Source: Galbibacter mesophilus (lineage in GTDB: Bacteria; Bacteroidota; Bacteroidia; Flavobacteriales; Flavobacteriaceae). From it: DNA of 64,000 nt. The position numbers were made by a program, and so were the translations under genes. The DNA lies in the NCBI RefSeq assembly GCF_023721415.1, contig NZ_JAMQVC010000002.1, positions 248,001 to 312,000 of the forward strand. The letters are read 5' to 3'. This document shows positions 18,711-27,256 of this stretch, piece after piece. The notes under the pieces are model-generated. The model did no database searches. It had not been told where the DNA came from and saw nothing but the letters and a program-made list of their open reading frames with translations. Positions within the stretch are counted from its first letter, which is position 1. Every line of letters begins with the position of its first letter.

Positions 18711-19472
18711 TTAGTTACTCTTTTTCAATTCATCTCTAACTTCCAAATAGAATTCGTTAAAATCAGGATGTAAATGAACCAACGTATAATCTTGTCCATT
18801 GGATTTTGTAGTTACTTTTAATCGGTTTCCTTTCACTTCGTACTCCTCTTCAAAAAGTTTTGCAACTGAAGAAGCCCTAAGTGCATTGATTCCCCAATCG
18901 CCTCCGCCGGTTTCAACAGAAACACTTAAGGTTTCATACTTTTTTAAAGTAGCAGCAATTCTATTGATGAAATCCTTCGCATTTTCTTCAACTACGGAAT
19001 TTCCCTCTTTAGAACCGAATAAATATGGATTGTCCATTTTTACAATAATAGAGCCTTTTTCAACTCCAACTTGTGCATTTTCGCCTAAAGTTCTTTTAAA
19101 ATCAGTCAAAACTGCAAAGGCAATTGAATCTTGGGAGCTAAAATTATCTCGAATACCTTTAATTTGATTTTCTTTTTTTCTAAGTGCCTCCAAAGTTCTG
19201 CTAATGCTGTTGGATTGTTGTTTAGAAGTTGATAGGAAGTTATTCATATTGTCTAGAAGCCCCTGGTTTGTTTCCTTCAATGAATTTACTTGAGCATCAA
19301 GACTTGCAATTCTATTTTGGGCAACAGTAAGTTCACCTTCTGTTTTTTTGCAATCTTTTAAGCGCTCGTTCAATTGCGAAACTTCTTCTTTAAGTTCTTT
19401 TCTACTTTGTGCACTAATAGGGGAAGCAATACCTAGCATAACTAAAGCTAGTATGAAAGTAATAATTCTCAT
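18711..19472 (-). CDS. Exported coiled-coil protein with OmpA/MotB-like C-terminal domain
   Basis: A 253-residue exported protein. The signal peptide ends around residue 22 (SPISAQS). Residues about 25-110 are a heptad-rich coiled coil (KELKEEVSQLNERL and similar). Residues about 130-240 resemble an OmpA/MotB-type fold: a strand GSIIVKMDNPYLFGS, a helix ending in VVEENAKDFINRIAATLKKY, and WGINALRASSVAKLF, which corresponds to the LSxxRAxxV helix of OmpA domains. The usual NxxLSxxRA residues are only partly kept, so peptidoglycan binding is uncertain. An alternative start 6 bases upstream is possible. Confidence 0.68.
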   Translation of the reverse strand: MRIITFILALVMLGIASPISAQSRKELKEEVSQLNERLKDCKKTEGELTVAQNRIASLDAQVNSLKETNQGLLDNMNNFLSTSKQQSNSISRTLEALRKKENQIKGIRDNFSSQDSIAFAVLTDFKRTLGENAQVGVEKGSIIVKMDNPYLFGSKEGNSVVEENAKDFINRIAATLKKYETLSVSVETGGGDWGINALRASSVAKLFEEEYEVKGNRLKVTTKSNGQDYTLVHLHPDFNEFYLEVRDELKKSN

Positions 19473-19657
19473 GGTCATTAAATATTTAATAGGTGTATTA
19501 AAACGGAGCACAAGATATTATTTTTTTCAGAATTAGAGATGGTAAGCACAAAATCCTTTAAAATTTTATTGGGTATAAAACGGTATCGTTTTAAATTTAA
19601 CTTTTATACTTTAAAACGATAGATTTTATACTTTTTAATGAAAAAACTAAAATATAA

Positions 19658-19690
19658 TTTGCATTTAATTTTTTAAATCAGTTAAATTTG
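19658..19690 (+). promoter_or_regulatory. his operon promoter
   Basis: TAAATTTG at 19683-19690 is an exact match to the Bacteroidota -7 consensus TAnnTTTG, and TTTG at 19658-19661 provides the -33 element with a 21-base spacer. Initiation would fall near 19696, leaving an untranslated leader of only about 13 bases before the hisL start. Confidence 0.75.
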
Positions 19691-19708
19691 TGGAAGAATA
19701 AAAAAACA

Positions 19709-19765
19709 ATGACAATTTTTACATCACATCATCACCATTTTCATGCATTCGCTCAGGCGAGGTGA
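19709..19765 (+). CDS. hisL: his operon leader peptide
   Basis: An 18-codon frame, too short for ordinary gene calling, encoding MTIFTSHHHHFHAFAQAR and a TGA stop. Five of the 18 residues are His, four in a row (CAT CAT CAC CAT), then Phe and a fifth His. It begins about 13 bases after the predicted transcription start and ends 27 bases before a strong terminator that precedes hisG. This is the layout of the histidine attenuator of enteric bacteria: low charged tRNA-His stalls a ribosome on the His run and frees an antiterminator. The peptide is expected to be a sensor only. Confidence 0.85.
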   Translation: MTIFTSHHHHFHAFAQAR

Positions 19766-19827
19766 TATTGTTATGTGTGATTTTAACATAATAAAAACCC
19801 GTTTGAGTATTCAAACGGGTTTTTTTA
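19731..19827 (+). promoter_or_regulatory. Histidine transcription attenuator with alternative hairpins
   Basis: Three pairings can be drawn. (1:2) ATCACC (19731-19736, inside the His codons) with GGTGAT (19761-19766, at the leader stop), plus TCGC (19749-19752) with GCGA (19757-19760). (2:3 antiterminator) CTCAGGCG-A-GGT (19752-19763) with ACCCGTTTGAG (19797-19807): eleven pairs, two of them G-U, one bulged A. (3:4 terminator) 19793-19806 with 19811-19824. Stalling at the His codons removes 1:2, permits 2:3 and so prevents 3:4. A further small hairpin TTATGT/ACATAA (19771-19791) lies between. Confidence 0.82.
19793..19827 (+). terminator. Attenuator terminator upstream of hisG
   Basis: A perfect 14-bp stem, AAAAACCCGTTTGA (19793-19806) with its complement (19811-19824), a 4-base loop GTAT and a tract of T. 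It lies 52 bases before the hisG start, so it can only act as a regulated terminator. Confidence 0.92.
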
Positions 19828-19878
19828 TGCTCTGTTTTAAATGAAAACAAAAATTGAGAAAGATATTTTTAGAAAGAT

Positions 19879-20742
19879 ATGGAAGAAAGAAAAATAAAAA
19901 TTGCGATTCAAAAATCGGGAAGACTTAACGAAGATTCATTGAAAATTCTTAATGATTGCGGAATTTCCATCGATAACGGAAGAGATCAATTAAAAGCCTC
20001 TGCACGTAATTTTCCATTGGAAGTTATGTATTTAAGAAACGGCGATATACCTCAATACTTAAGGGATGGAGTGGTAGACTTGGCTATTGTAGGTGAAAAT
20101 CTGCTTATAGAAAAAGGGAAGGACCTTCAAATAATAGAAAAATTAAGGTTTTCCAAATGTCGTGTTTCTTTGGCGGTTCCCAAGGGAAGCAGTTTTAAGT
20201 CCGTTAAAGATTTAGAAGGAAAAAAAATTGCAACTTCTTATCCTAATACCGTAAACGAGTTTCTTCAGCGGGAAAAAATAAATGCCGAATTACATATTAT
20301 CAATGGTTCTGTTGAAATTGCTCCAAATATTGGGTTGGCAGATGCTATTGTTGATATTGTTTCCAGTGGAAGTACGCTTTTTAAAAACAACTTAAAGGAA
20401 GCCGTAACTATTTTAAGAAGTGAAGCAGTTTTGGTGGCACCACCGCAAATCGATGAAGCTATTAGACCTATTGTAGAAAAACTTAAATTTAGGATTCAGT
20501 CGGTCTTAAAAGCGCGAGATTCTAAATATGTCTTGCTGAACGCACCGAACGATAAAATTGATAAAATTATTGAGTTGTTACCGGGAATGCGTAGTCCAAC
20601 TGTACTCCCGTTGGCGGAAGAAGGTTGGAGCTCTATTCATACGGTTATCAACAAAGATCGTTTTTGGGAGATTATAGATGAATTAAAAGCTATTGGAGCA
20701 GAAGGAATTTTAGTTTGTCCGATTGAAAAAATGGTTATTTAA
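19879..20742 (+). CDS. hisG: ATP phosphoribosyltransferase (long form)
   Basis: First step of histidine synthesis: joins ATP and PRPP to give phosphoribosyl-ATP. At 287 residues it is the long hexameric form that needs no HisZ. The two-lobed catalytic core covers residues 1-215, with the PRPP-binding loop at DIVSSGSTLFKNNL. The last 70 or so residues (GMRSPTVLPL onward) form the ACT-like domain that binds histidine for feedback inhibition. The gene lies directly downstream of the attenuator, so it is controlled both by transcription and by product inhibition. hisD follows after about 100 bases. Confidence 0.97.
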   Translation: MEERKIKIAIQKSGRLNEDSLKILNDCGISIDNGRDQLKASARNFPLEVMYLRNGDIPQYLRDGVVDLAIVGENLLIEKGKDLQIIEKLRFSKCRVSLAVPKGSSFKSVKDLEGKKIATSYPNTVNEFLQREKINAELHIINGSVEIAPNIGLADAIVDIVSSGSTLFKNNLKEAVTILRSEAVLVAPPQIDEAIRPIVEKLKFRIQSVLKARDSKYVLLNAPNDKIDKIIELLPGMRSPTVLPLAEEGWSSIHTVINKDRFWEIIDELKAIGAEGILVCPIEKMVI

Positions 20743-20845
20743 GTTCTTTTAAAAGTCTACTCCGTGTAACTTGATTTGGCAGTTTGCCGATATTTTATCT
20801 GAAGGTAAAGTCAGGCGGGCAGCGAAATTATTTAATTAAGAAATT

Positions 20846-22129
20846 ATGCAGAAAATATATAATCCAGAACAAGAAACGTGGGCCGAACTTTTAAAAAGGC
20901 CAACCAAAACCGTTGAAGATATAGAGGAAACGGTTAATGAGGTGTTTAATGAAGTTAAAACCAAAGGCGACAATGCCGTTAAAAAATACACCAGTTTGTT
21001 TGATGGGGTATCATTGGACAACAATTTGGTTTCTTCAGAAGAAATTGAAGAGGCTACTAAAAAGGTTTCAGAAGCATTGAAAGAAGCAATTTCCATCGCA
21101 AAAGAGAATATTGCTAAATTTCACAAAGCCCAAAAAACAGATAAAGTTTCTGTAGAGACGACCAACGGAGTATCCTGCTGGCAAGAAAAAAGGCCCATTG
21201 AAAAAATCGGACTTTATATTCCTGGGGGAACGGCACCATTGTTTTCTACCATTTTAATGCTGGCCGTACCTGCCCAGATTGCAGGATGTAAAGAAGTTGT
21301 TTTATGTACACCTCCAGACAAAAAAGGAAAGGTAAATCCGGCTATTTTATATGCTGCAGTTTTGTGTGGAGTAGATAAGATTTATAAAGTAGGAGGAATC
21401 CAAGCCATTGCAGCAATGACTTTTGGCACGGAAACCATTCCTAAAGTGTATAAAATATTTGGACCTGGGAATCAGTTTGTAACGGTTGCCAAGCAACTGG
21501 CTACCCGTTTTAATGTTGCTATCGATATGCCAGCCGGACCTTCAGAACTGTTGGTAGTGGCAGATGAAACTGCTAATGCAGCTTATGTCGCTTCCGATTT
21601 ATTGTCGCAAGCGGAACACGGAACCGATAGTCAGGTTATCTTGGTTTCCACTTCGCAGGATTTCTTGGAAGATGTTACTACTGAAATCAATGGGCAAATC
21701 AAAGATCTGCCTAGAGCTGCAATTGCTGAAAAGGCTATTGAAAATTCACGTTTTATTTACTTGGATAGCGATGAAAAAGCATTGAATTTAATCAATGAAT
21801 ACGGTCCGGAACACTTCATTGTGGTTACTGCAAGCGAAGATTTTTATGTGAAGGGTGTAACGAATGCAGGTTCTGTTTTTATTGGTGATTATACGCCGGA
21901 AAGTGCGGGGGATTATGCTTCTGGAACTAATCACACACTTCCGACAAATGGCTATGCCAAACAATACAGCGGAGTGAATTTAGACAGCTTTATGAAGAGC
22001 ATGACTTTTCAGAAAATTTCAAAGGAAGGAATCAAAAATATCGGTCCGGCTATTGAGTTGATGGCGGATGCAGAAGGATTGGGAGCGCACAGGAATGCTG
22101 TTTCGCTTCGTTTAAAAGATATAAAATAG
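20846..22129 (+). CDS. hisD: Histidinol dehydrogenase
   Basis: Oxidises L-histidinol to histidine in two NAD-dependent steps. The 427-residue protein shows the family landmarks: IGLYIPGGTAPLFSTILM, GPGNQFVTVAKQ, DMPAGPSELLVVADE, and SQAEHGTDSQ, which holds the zinc and catalytic Glu/His, and later GPEHF and ASGTNHTLPT. The preceding 103-base spacer contains a small GGCA/TGCC hairpin and a GC-rich patch around 20810-20825 but no promoter that I can defend. hisC begins 2 bases after the stop, so translation is probably coupled. Confidence 0.97.
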   Translation: MQKIYNPEQETWAELLKRPTKTVEDIEETVNEVFNEVKTKGDNAVKKYTSLFDGVSLDNNLVSSEEIEEATKKVSEALKEAISIAKENIAKFHKAQKTDKVSVETTNGVSCWQEKRPIEKIGLYIPGGTAPLFSTILMLAVPAQIAGCKEVVLCTPPDKKGKVNPAILYAAVLCGVDKIYKVGGIQAIAAMTFGTETIPKVYKIFGPGNQFVTVAKQLATRFNVAIDMPAGPSELLVVADETANAAYVASDLLSQAEHGTDSQVILVSTSQDFLEDVTTEINGQIKDLPRAAIAEKAIENSRFIYLDSDEKALNLINEYGPEHFIVVTASEDFYVKGVTNAGSVFIGDYTPESAGDYASGTNHTLPTNGYAKQYSGVNLDSFMKSMTFQKISKEGIKNIGPAIELMADAEGLGAHRNAVSLRLKDIK

Positions 22130-22131
22130 CA

Positions 22132-23178
22132 ATGGTTACAAGTTTCAATATATACACGCTAGTGCGGGAAAACGTTCAAAGAATGAAACCGTACTCTTCT
22201 GCAAGAGATGAATTTAAGGATTTTAAAAAAGACATGGTATTTTTGGATGCCAACGAAAACCCCTTCAACAATGGTGTAAATCGGTATCCAGATCCGCAGC
22301 AATATTCACTAAAAGAACTTTTGGCAAAACAAAAGGGAGTAGAGGTTTCTCAGATTTTACTGGGAAATGGCAGTGATGAGGTGTTGGATTTGCTTTTTAG
22401 GGCTTTCTGTGAACCTAAAAAAGAAAATATAATAACTTTGCCGCCTACGTATGGAATGTATAAAGTTTTGGCAGAAACCAACGCCGTTCAAAATAATGAA
22501 GTGTTGCTTACAGATGAATTTGAGCCCAATGTCGACAAGATTTTGAACACGATAGATGAAAATTCTAAACTTTTGTTTCTCTGTTCTCCAAACAATCCCA
22601 CAGGAAATTCGTTTAAAGTTGAAAACATAAAAAAACTGTTGGAAAATTTTAACGGACTTGTAGTAATTGATGAAGCTTACATCGATTTTTCCAATGAAGA
22701 GAGCTGGGTTGGGCAATTGCGTAATTATCCTAATTTGGTGGTCACCCAAACATTGTCTAAGGCATATGGAATGGCGGGAATTCGTTTGGGTATTTGTTAT
22801 GCTTCGGAAGAAATTATTTCCGTTTTAAACAAGATTAAACCGCCGTATAATGTAAATGAACTAACCCAGCAACGTGCGTTGGAACGTGTAGCAAATGAAG
22901 ATTTTGTGAAAAACGAAATCAATCAAATTTTAAAGGAGCGAACTGTTTTATGTGATTCGTTGCGTGAAGTTAGTTTTGTTGAAAAGATATATGCTTCAGA
23001 TGCAAATTTTATACTAGCAAAAGTGGATGATGCCAACAAACGATACAAAGAGTTATTGGATAAGGGTGTTGTGGTAAGAAACCGTTCTACACAACCACTT
23101 TGCGAAAATACACTTAGATTCACCATTGGAACACCTGAAGAAAACCAAAAATTGATAGCAGCTTTAAAGGAATTGTAA
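22132..23178 (+). CDS. hisC: Histidinol-phosphate aminotransferase
   Basis: A PLP enzyme of fold type I that converts imidazole acetol phosphate and glutamate to histidinol phosphate. The 348-residue protein has DANENPF near residue 40, CSPNNPTGN around 151-159, the aspartate in [10 protein letters not shown], and the PLP lysine in [14 protein letters not shown] (Lys about 210). The start lies 2 bases after hisD and its TAA overlaps the hisB ATG by one base, a tight translational coupling chain. A Met at residue 18 is an alternative start, but the upstream VRENVQR is typical of the family. Confidence 0.96.
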   Translation: MVTSFNIYTLVRENVQRMKPYSSARDEFKDFKKDMVFLDANENPFNNGVNRYPDPQQYSLKELLAKQKGVEVSQILLGNGSDEVLDLLFRAFCEPKKENIITLPPTYGMYKVLAETNAVQNNEVLLTDEFEPNVDKILNTIDENSKLLFLCSPNNPTGNSFKVENIKKLLENFNGLVVIDEAYIDFSNEESWVGQLRNYPNLVVTQTLSKAYGMAGIRLGICYASEEIISVLNKIKPPYNVNELTQQRALERVANEDFVKNEINQILKERTVLCDSLREVSFVEKIYASDANFILAKVDDANKRYKELLDKGVVVRNRSTQPLCENTLRFTIGTPEENQKLIAALKEL

Positions 23179-24314
23179 TGACAAAAAAAGTACTTTTTAT
23201 AGACAGGGACGGGACGCTTATAAAGGAACCAGCAGATGAACAGATTGACTCGTTCGAGAAATTGGATTTTTATCCGCAGGCCTTTACGTACATGCGTAAA
23301 ATTGCCGAAGAATTAGACTATGAATTGGTTATGGTAACCAATCAAGACGGTTTAGGTACGGAAGTGTATCCAGAAGACACTTTTTGGCCAGTCCATGACT
23401 TTATAATGCGATCTTTTGAAAATGAAGGCGTTGTTTTTAACGAAGTTTTTATCGACCGTACATTCGCAAAGGATAATGCACCCACAAGAAAACCGAATAC
23501 AGGATTGCTGACAAAATACTTTTCTGATGAGTACGATTTAAAAAGTTCTTTTGTAATCGGTGATCGATTAACGGATATTGAATTGGCAAAAAACCTCGAT
23601 GCCAAAGGTATTTTTATAAATGATGAAAGTTATTTAGGCGCCAATGAAATATCTGTAAAGAGAACCGATTTAGATTCGTGTATCGCTTTGGAAACGGCTA
23701 GTTGGAAAGCAATTTATGAGTTTTTAAAATTGGAAAATCGCACGGCGGAAATAAAAAGAAAAACCAACGAAACCGACATTTACATTAAACTGAATCTTGA
23801 CGGTACAGGTAAGAGTGAAATCAGTACAGGTTTGCCATTTTTCGACCATATGTTGGATCAAATTTCCAGACATGGACAAATGGATTTAACCATACAAGTT
23901 AATGGAGATTTAGAAGTAGATGAACACCATACCATTGAAGACACAGCAATTGCTCTTGGAGAAGTTTTCAGTAAAGCGTTGGGTGATAAACTGGGAATTG
24001 AACGCTATGGTTTTTGTTTGCCAATGGACGATTGTTTGGCGCAAGTGGCTATTGATTTTGGCGGAAGAAATTGGCTGGTGTGGGACGCAAAATTTAAAAG
24101 GGAAATGATAGGACAGATGCCTACCGAGATGTTTTATCATTTCTTTAAATCGTTTACGGACGGAGCAAAAGCCAATATAAATATTAAAGCTGAAGGCGTA
24201 AATGAACACCATAAAATTGAAGCTATTTTTAAAGCATTTGCGAAAGCAATTAAGGTAGCAGTGAAAAGAGACTCAGAAAAAATGATTTTACCGTCCACTA
24301 AAGGAATGCTTTAG
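23178..24314 (+). CDS. hisB: Bifunctional histidinol-phosphatase / imidazoleglycerol-phosphate dehydratase
   Basis: A fusion that performs two steps of histidine synthesis. Residues 1-165 are a HAD-type phosphatase with FIDRDGTLI (catalytic Asp 9 and 11) and [11 protein letters not shown]. Residues about 190-378 are the dehydratase with its two manganese-binding HHxxE motifs, [10 protein letters not shown] and [10 protein letters not shown]. The fused form is known from enterics and is common in Bacteroidota. Its ATG overlaps the hisC stop codon. A 111-base spacer follows before hisH; it holds no hairpin or clear promoter. Confidence 0.97.
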   Translation: MTKKVLFIDRDGTLIKEPADEQIDSFEKLDFYPQAFTYMRKIAEELDYELVMVTNQDGLGTEVYPEDTFWPVHDFIMRSFENEGVVFNEVFIDRTFAKDNAPTRKPNTGLLTKYFSDEYDLKSSFVIGDRLTDIELAKNLDAKGIFINDESYLGANEISVKRTDLDSCIALETASWKAIYEFLKLENRTAEIKRKTNETDIYIKLNLDGTGKSEISTGLPFFDHMLDQISRHGQMDLTIQVNGDLEVDEHHTIEDTAIALGEVFSKALGDKLGIERYGFCLPMDDCLAQVAIDFGGRNWLVWDAKFKREMIGQMPTEMFYHFFKSFTDGAKANINIKAEGVNEHHKIEAIFKAFAKAIKVAVKRDSEKMILPSTKGML

Positions 24315-24425
24315 GTGAGAAATGTAAATTACTGGTAATCATTTTGATAAAATTTAATTCAGAAAATAAGTTATTAGTGATTTTTAACTGAAAAGTTCTA
24401 ATTCCTAATACACAATTTGTAAATA

Positions 24426-25019
24426 GTGAATATAACAATAATAGATTACGGAGCGGGAAATATACAAAGCATAAAGTTTGCTTTTCAGCGGATTGGAATT
24501 GACCCTCAGTTGACGGATGACCCAGAAATTATTAAGAAAGCAGAGAGGGTAATTTTTCCCGGCGTTGGGGAAGCGAGCAGTGCCATGCGAAAATTAAAAG
24601 CAACTGGTTTGGATACCCTTATACCAAAACTTACGCAACCCGTTTTGGGAATTTGTTTGGGCATGCAGCTAATGTGTAATAAATCCGAAGAGGGAAATAC
24701 AAAAGGTTTGGGTATTTTCGATGTGGACGTTAAACGCTTCAGTAATAAGGTGAAAGTTCCACAGATTGGTTGGAATCAAATTTCAAACTTAAAAACAGAT
24801 TTGTTCGAGGGTATTTCCGAAGAAGAATACATGTACTTGGTGCACAGCTATTATGCGCCACTTTGTGCGGAAACCATTGCCACATCGCATTACGAATTGG
24901 ATTATTCATCGGCATTGCGAAAAAATAACTTTTATGGAACGCAATTCCATCCTGAAAAAAGTAGTTTAGCAGGACAAAAGGTTTTAGAGAATTTTTTAAA
25001 GTTAAAAGTACAAGGGTAG
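24426..25019 (+). CDS. hisH: Imidazole glycerol phosphate synthase, glutaminase subunit
   Basis: Class I glutamine amidotransferase that feeds ammonia to HisF. Triad: Cys about 77 in LGICLGMQ, and His about 175 and Glu about 177 in QFHPEKSS. The start codon is GTG at 24426; no ATG is available before the conserved ITIIDYGAGN. The last codons (LKLKVQG-stop) lie inside a heptamer repeat array (25001-25035), so the natural C-terminus seems to have been replaced or extended by repeat DNA. This should not matter because the conserved fold ends earlier. Its partner hisF is separated by three genes. Confidence 0.96.
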   Translation: MNITIIDYGAGNIQSIKFAFQRIGIDPQLTDDPEIIKKAERVIFPGVGEASSAMRKLKATGLDTLIPKLTQPVLGICLGMQLMCNKSEEGNTKGLGIFDVDVKRFSNKVKVPQIGWNQISNLKTDLFEGISEEEYMYLVHSYYAPLCAETIATSHYELDYSSALRKNNFYGTQFHPEKSSLAGQKVLENFLKLKVQG

Positions 25020-25035
25020 AAGTACGAAGTTGTAA
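25001..25035 (+). repeat. Heptamer repeat array, left arm
   Basis: Five consecutive 7-base units: GTTAAAA, GTACAAG, GGTAGAA, GTACGAA, GTTGTAA. The hisH stop codon is inside the third unit. The array is in inverted orientation to the one at 25447-25510, and together they bracket the four-helix-bundle gene. Confidence 0.6.
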
Positions 25036-25045
25036 AAACATCTAA

Positions 25046-25414
25046 ATGAGCCAGAATAATTTACTGGATAGGACAAAAAAATTTGCAATTGATTGTTGGA
25101 ATTTTTGTTTTAAAATCCCAAAATCTAGAGAATACAATGCGTTTGTAAATCAGTTAATACGAAGTTCAAGTTCTGTGGGAGCCAATTACAGAGCATCGCA
25201 GAGAGCCAAATCTACTGCTGATTTTATCAATAAACTAAAAATAACCGAAGAAGAAATTGATGAAAGCATTTATTGGTTAGAAATATTCGAAGCCATTTCG
25301 TCTGATAACACTTCAGAAATAAAAACATTAAAAAAGGAAGGTAAAGAGCTTTTAGCTATAATAGTAGCTTCAATTAATACTTCCAGAAAAAATATGAAAA
25401 AAAAATCGTTTTAA
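25046..25414 (+). CDS. Four-helix-bundle protein (23S rRNA intervening-sequence/S23 family)
   Basis: A 122-residue helical protein of the family named after proteins encoded in 23S rRNA intervening sequences. The characteristic segment FVNQLIRSSSSVGANYRASQRA lies around residues 34-55, followed by KLKITEEEIDESIYWLE. Family members form pentameric four-helix bundles; their function is not established. Such genes are scattered in Bacteroidota genomes. Here it interrupts the his operon between hisH and hisA in the same orientation, bracketed by inverted heptamer arrays, and is probably a passenger insertion. Confidence 0.88.
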   Translation: MSQNNLLDRTKKFAIDCWNFCFKIPKSREYNAFVNQLIRSSSSVGANYRASQRAKSTADFINKLKITEEEIDESIYWLEIFEAISSDNTSEIKTLKKEGKELLAIIVASINTSRKNMKKKSF

Positions 25415-25446
25415 AGTTTTACGAGCGAAGTTAAACGTTCAGTGTA

Positions 25447-25510
25447 TTCTTAACTTCTAACTTCTAACTTCTAACTTCTAACCTCGTACTTTTAATTTCT
25501 AACTTCTAAC
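25447..25510 (-). repeat. Heptamer repeat array, right arm
   Basis: Units on the plus strand: TTCTTAAC, TTCTAAC four times, CTCGTAC, TTTTAAT, TTCTAAC twice. Read on the minus strand the consensus is GTTAGAA, matching the left array in opposite orientation. It ends 8 bases before the hisA start, so it forms most of the hisA 5' region. Confidence 0.85.
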
Positions 25511-25518
25511 TTAATAAA

Positions 25519-26247
25519 ATGAGAATTATCCCAGCGATAGATATAATTGACGGAAAGTGTGTTCGGCTTTCCAAAGGTGATTACAACACCAAAAAAGTGT
25601 ACAACGAGCATCCACTGGAAGTGGCAAAGGAATTTGAAGCTCATGGAATTGAGTATTTACATTTGGTCGATTTAGATGGAGCCAAAAGCAAGCATATCGT
25701 AAATTACAAAGTGTTGGAGGCAATCGCTTCTAAAACAAGTTTGAAAATTGATTTTGGTGGCGGATTGAAATCGGATGAAGATTTGAAAATTGCTTTTGAA
25801 AGTGGCGCGAAACAAATTACTGGAGGAAGTATTGCGGTAAAAGAACCAACAGTTTTTGAGAGTTGGATTGAAAAATACGGTAGTGAAAAAATAATTTTGG
25901 GTGCCGATGCCAACAATGAAAAAGTAGCTGTTTCCGGTTGGTTGGAAGAATCAGAGGAAGAATTACTTCCCTTTATTGCCAAATACCTTCAAAAAGGAAT
26001 AGAATACGTAATTTGTACAGATATAAGCAAGGACGGTATGTTGCAAGGTCCTTCATTCGAACTTTACCAAAAGATTATAGAAAATTCAGAAAATATAAAA
26101 CTGATTGCTTCAGGGGGGATTTCAACTTTTGATGAACTTCCGAAACTGGCAGAAATTGGCTGCGAAGGCACCATTATTGGGAAAGCAATTTACGAAGGTC
26201 GCATCAGCTTAAAACAATTGGAACAATTTATCCTCGGAAATTCTTAA
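25519..26247 (+). CDS. hisA: ProFAR isomerase
   Basis: Converts ProFAR to PRFAR by an Amadori rearrangement in histidine synthesis. A 242-residue (beta/alpha)8 barrel; catalytic Asp 8 in [14 protein letters not shown], second catalytic Asp in [16 protein letters not shown], phosphate-binding loops in DFGGGLKS and IASGGIST. The start lies immediately after the right-hand heptamer array, so its translation-initiation region is built of repeat DNA. Confidence 0.97.
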   Translation: MRIIPAIDIIDGKCVRLSKGDYNTKKVYNEHPLEVAKEFEAHGIEYLHLVDLDGAKSKHIVNYKVLEAIASKTSLKIDFGGGLKSDEDLKIAFESGAKQITGGSIAVKEPTVFESWIEKYGSEKIILGADANNEKVAVSGWLEESEEELLPFIAKYLQKGIEYVICTDISKDGMLQGPSFELYQKIIENSENIKLIASGGISTFDELPKLAEIGCEGTIIGKAIYEGRISLKQLEQFILGNS

Positions 26248-26284
26248 ATTAAGAATGTTTTGAGGATACTTTAAATATGAAATT

Positions 26285-26494
26285 ATGGAAGTAAAAGACA
26301 GTAATGGGAATGTTCTAAATGATGGAGATTCTGTTCATTTAACCAAAGATTTAAAGGTTAAGGGGATGTCTAAGACCCTAAAACGAGGAAATGTTATCAA
26401 GAATATCCGTTTAACGGGTAGTCCTGAAGAAGTAGAATGTAGGGTTGGCAAGAGTACTATCGTTTTAAAAACCCAATTTTTAAAGAAAAGTTAG
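26285..26494 (+). CDS. Stand-alone PhnA/YjdM C-terminal domain protein
   Basis: A 69-residue protein equal to the C-terminal domain of PhnA/YjdM (VKDSNGNVLNDGDSVHLTKDL, then KGMSKTLKRGNVIKNIRL). Full-length YjdM has an additional N-terminal zinc ribbon, absent here. Despite the old name alkylphosphonate utilization protein, no role in phosphonate use has been shown for the domain. The stop codon is immediately followed by the hisF ATG, so it is firmly part of the his transcript and likely coupled to hisF translation. Function unknown. Confidence 0.85.
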   Translation: MEVKDSNGNVLNDGDSVHLTKDLKVKGMSKTLKRGNVIKNIRLTGSPEEVECRVGKSTIVLKTQFLKKS

Positions 26495-27256
26495 ATGCTT
26501 ACAAAGAGAATTATTCCTTGTTTAGATATTAAAAACGGCCGAACGGTTAAGGGAGTCAATTTTGTTGATTTAAGGGATGCCGGTGACCCAGTGGAGTTGG
26601 CAAAGATTTATGCTGAAAACGGTGCGGATGAATTAGTGTTCTTAGATATTTCTGCTACCGAAGAACGTAGAAAAACATTGATAGATTTGGTGTTGCGTGT
26701 TGCAGAACAGGTGAATATACCTTTTACTGTTGGTGGTGGAATTTCTTCCGTTGAGGATGTAGATCTTTTGTTGAAATCGGGAGCAGATAAAGTGTCGATT
26801 AATTCTTCCGCAGTTAAAAATCCGCAACTAATTAATGATTTATCAGCAAAGTTTGGGAGTCAGTGTGTGGTTGTAGCGATTGATGCCAAACAGATAAACG
26901 GGCAATGGAAAGTGCATTTGGTAGGCGGTAAAGTGCCAACAGAACTGGATTTATTCGATTGGGCTAAGGAAGTTGAACAGCGTGGAGCAGGAGAAATTCT
27001 ATTCACCTCCATGGATAATGACGGTACTAAAGATGGTTTTGCAAACGAAGCTTTGGCTCGATTGTCTACAGAATTGAATATTCCCATAATAGCATCTGGC
27101 GGTGCAGGTAAGATCAATCATTTTACGGATACATTTAAAGATGGAAAGGCAGATGCAGCTTTGGCAGCTAGTGTTTTTCATTTTAAAGAAATAGAAATCA
27201 ACGATTTAAAAAAGGAATTAAGAGATAATGGTATAGCTGTTCGTATTCCCTCGTAA
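26495..27256 (+). CDS. hisF: Imidazole glycerol phosphate synthase, cyclase subunit
   Basis: Uses ammonia from HisH to close the imidazole ring, yielding imidazole glycerol phosphate and AICAR. The 253-residue barrel has catalytic Asp 11 in [18 protein letters not shown], a second Asp in [10 protein letters not shown], phosphate loops [10 protein letters not shown] and IASGGAGK, and the HisH-contacting [13 protein letters not shown] segment. The ATG directly abuts the PhnA-domain stop codon. A hairpin-forming repeat follows before hisIE. Confidence 0.97.
   Translation: MLTKRIIPCLDIKNGRTVKGVNFVDLRDAGDPVELAKIYAENGADELVFLDISATEERRKTLIDLVLRVAEQVNIPFTVGGGISSVEDVDLLLKSGADKVSINSSAVKNPQLINDLSAKFGSQCVVVAIDAKQINGQWKVHLVGGKVPTELDLFDWAKEVEQRGAGEILFTSMDNDGTKDGFANEALARLSTELNIPIIASGGAGKINHFTDTFKDGKADAALAASVFHFKEIEINDLKKELRDNGIAVRIPS

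Noticed and set aside
20743-20845. A second promoter or attenuator between hisG and hisD
   Set aside because: Only a 4-bp GGCA/TGCC hairpin and no TAnnTTTG box; there is no His-rich leader.
24315-24425. An internal promoter before hisH
   Set aside because: No TAnnTTTG element at a useful distance and no hairpin.
25447-25510. Possible CRISPR-like array
   Set aside because: Units are 7 bases with no spacers and no cas genes nearby; it is a short tandem heptamer array.
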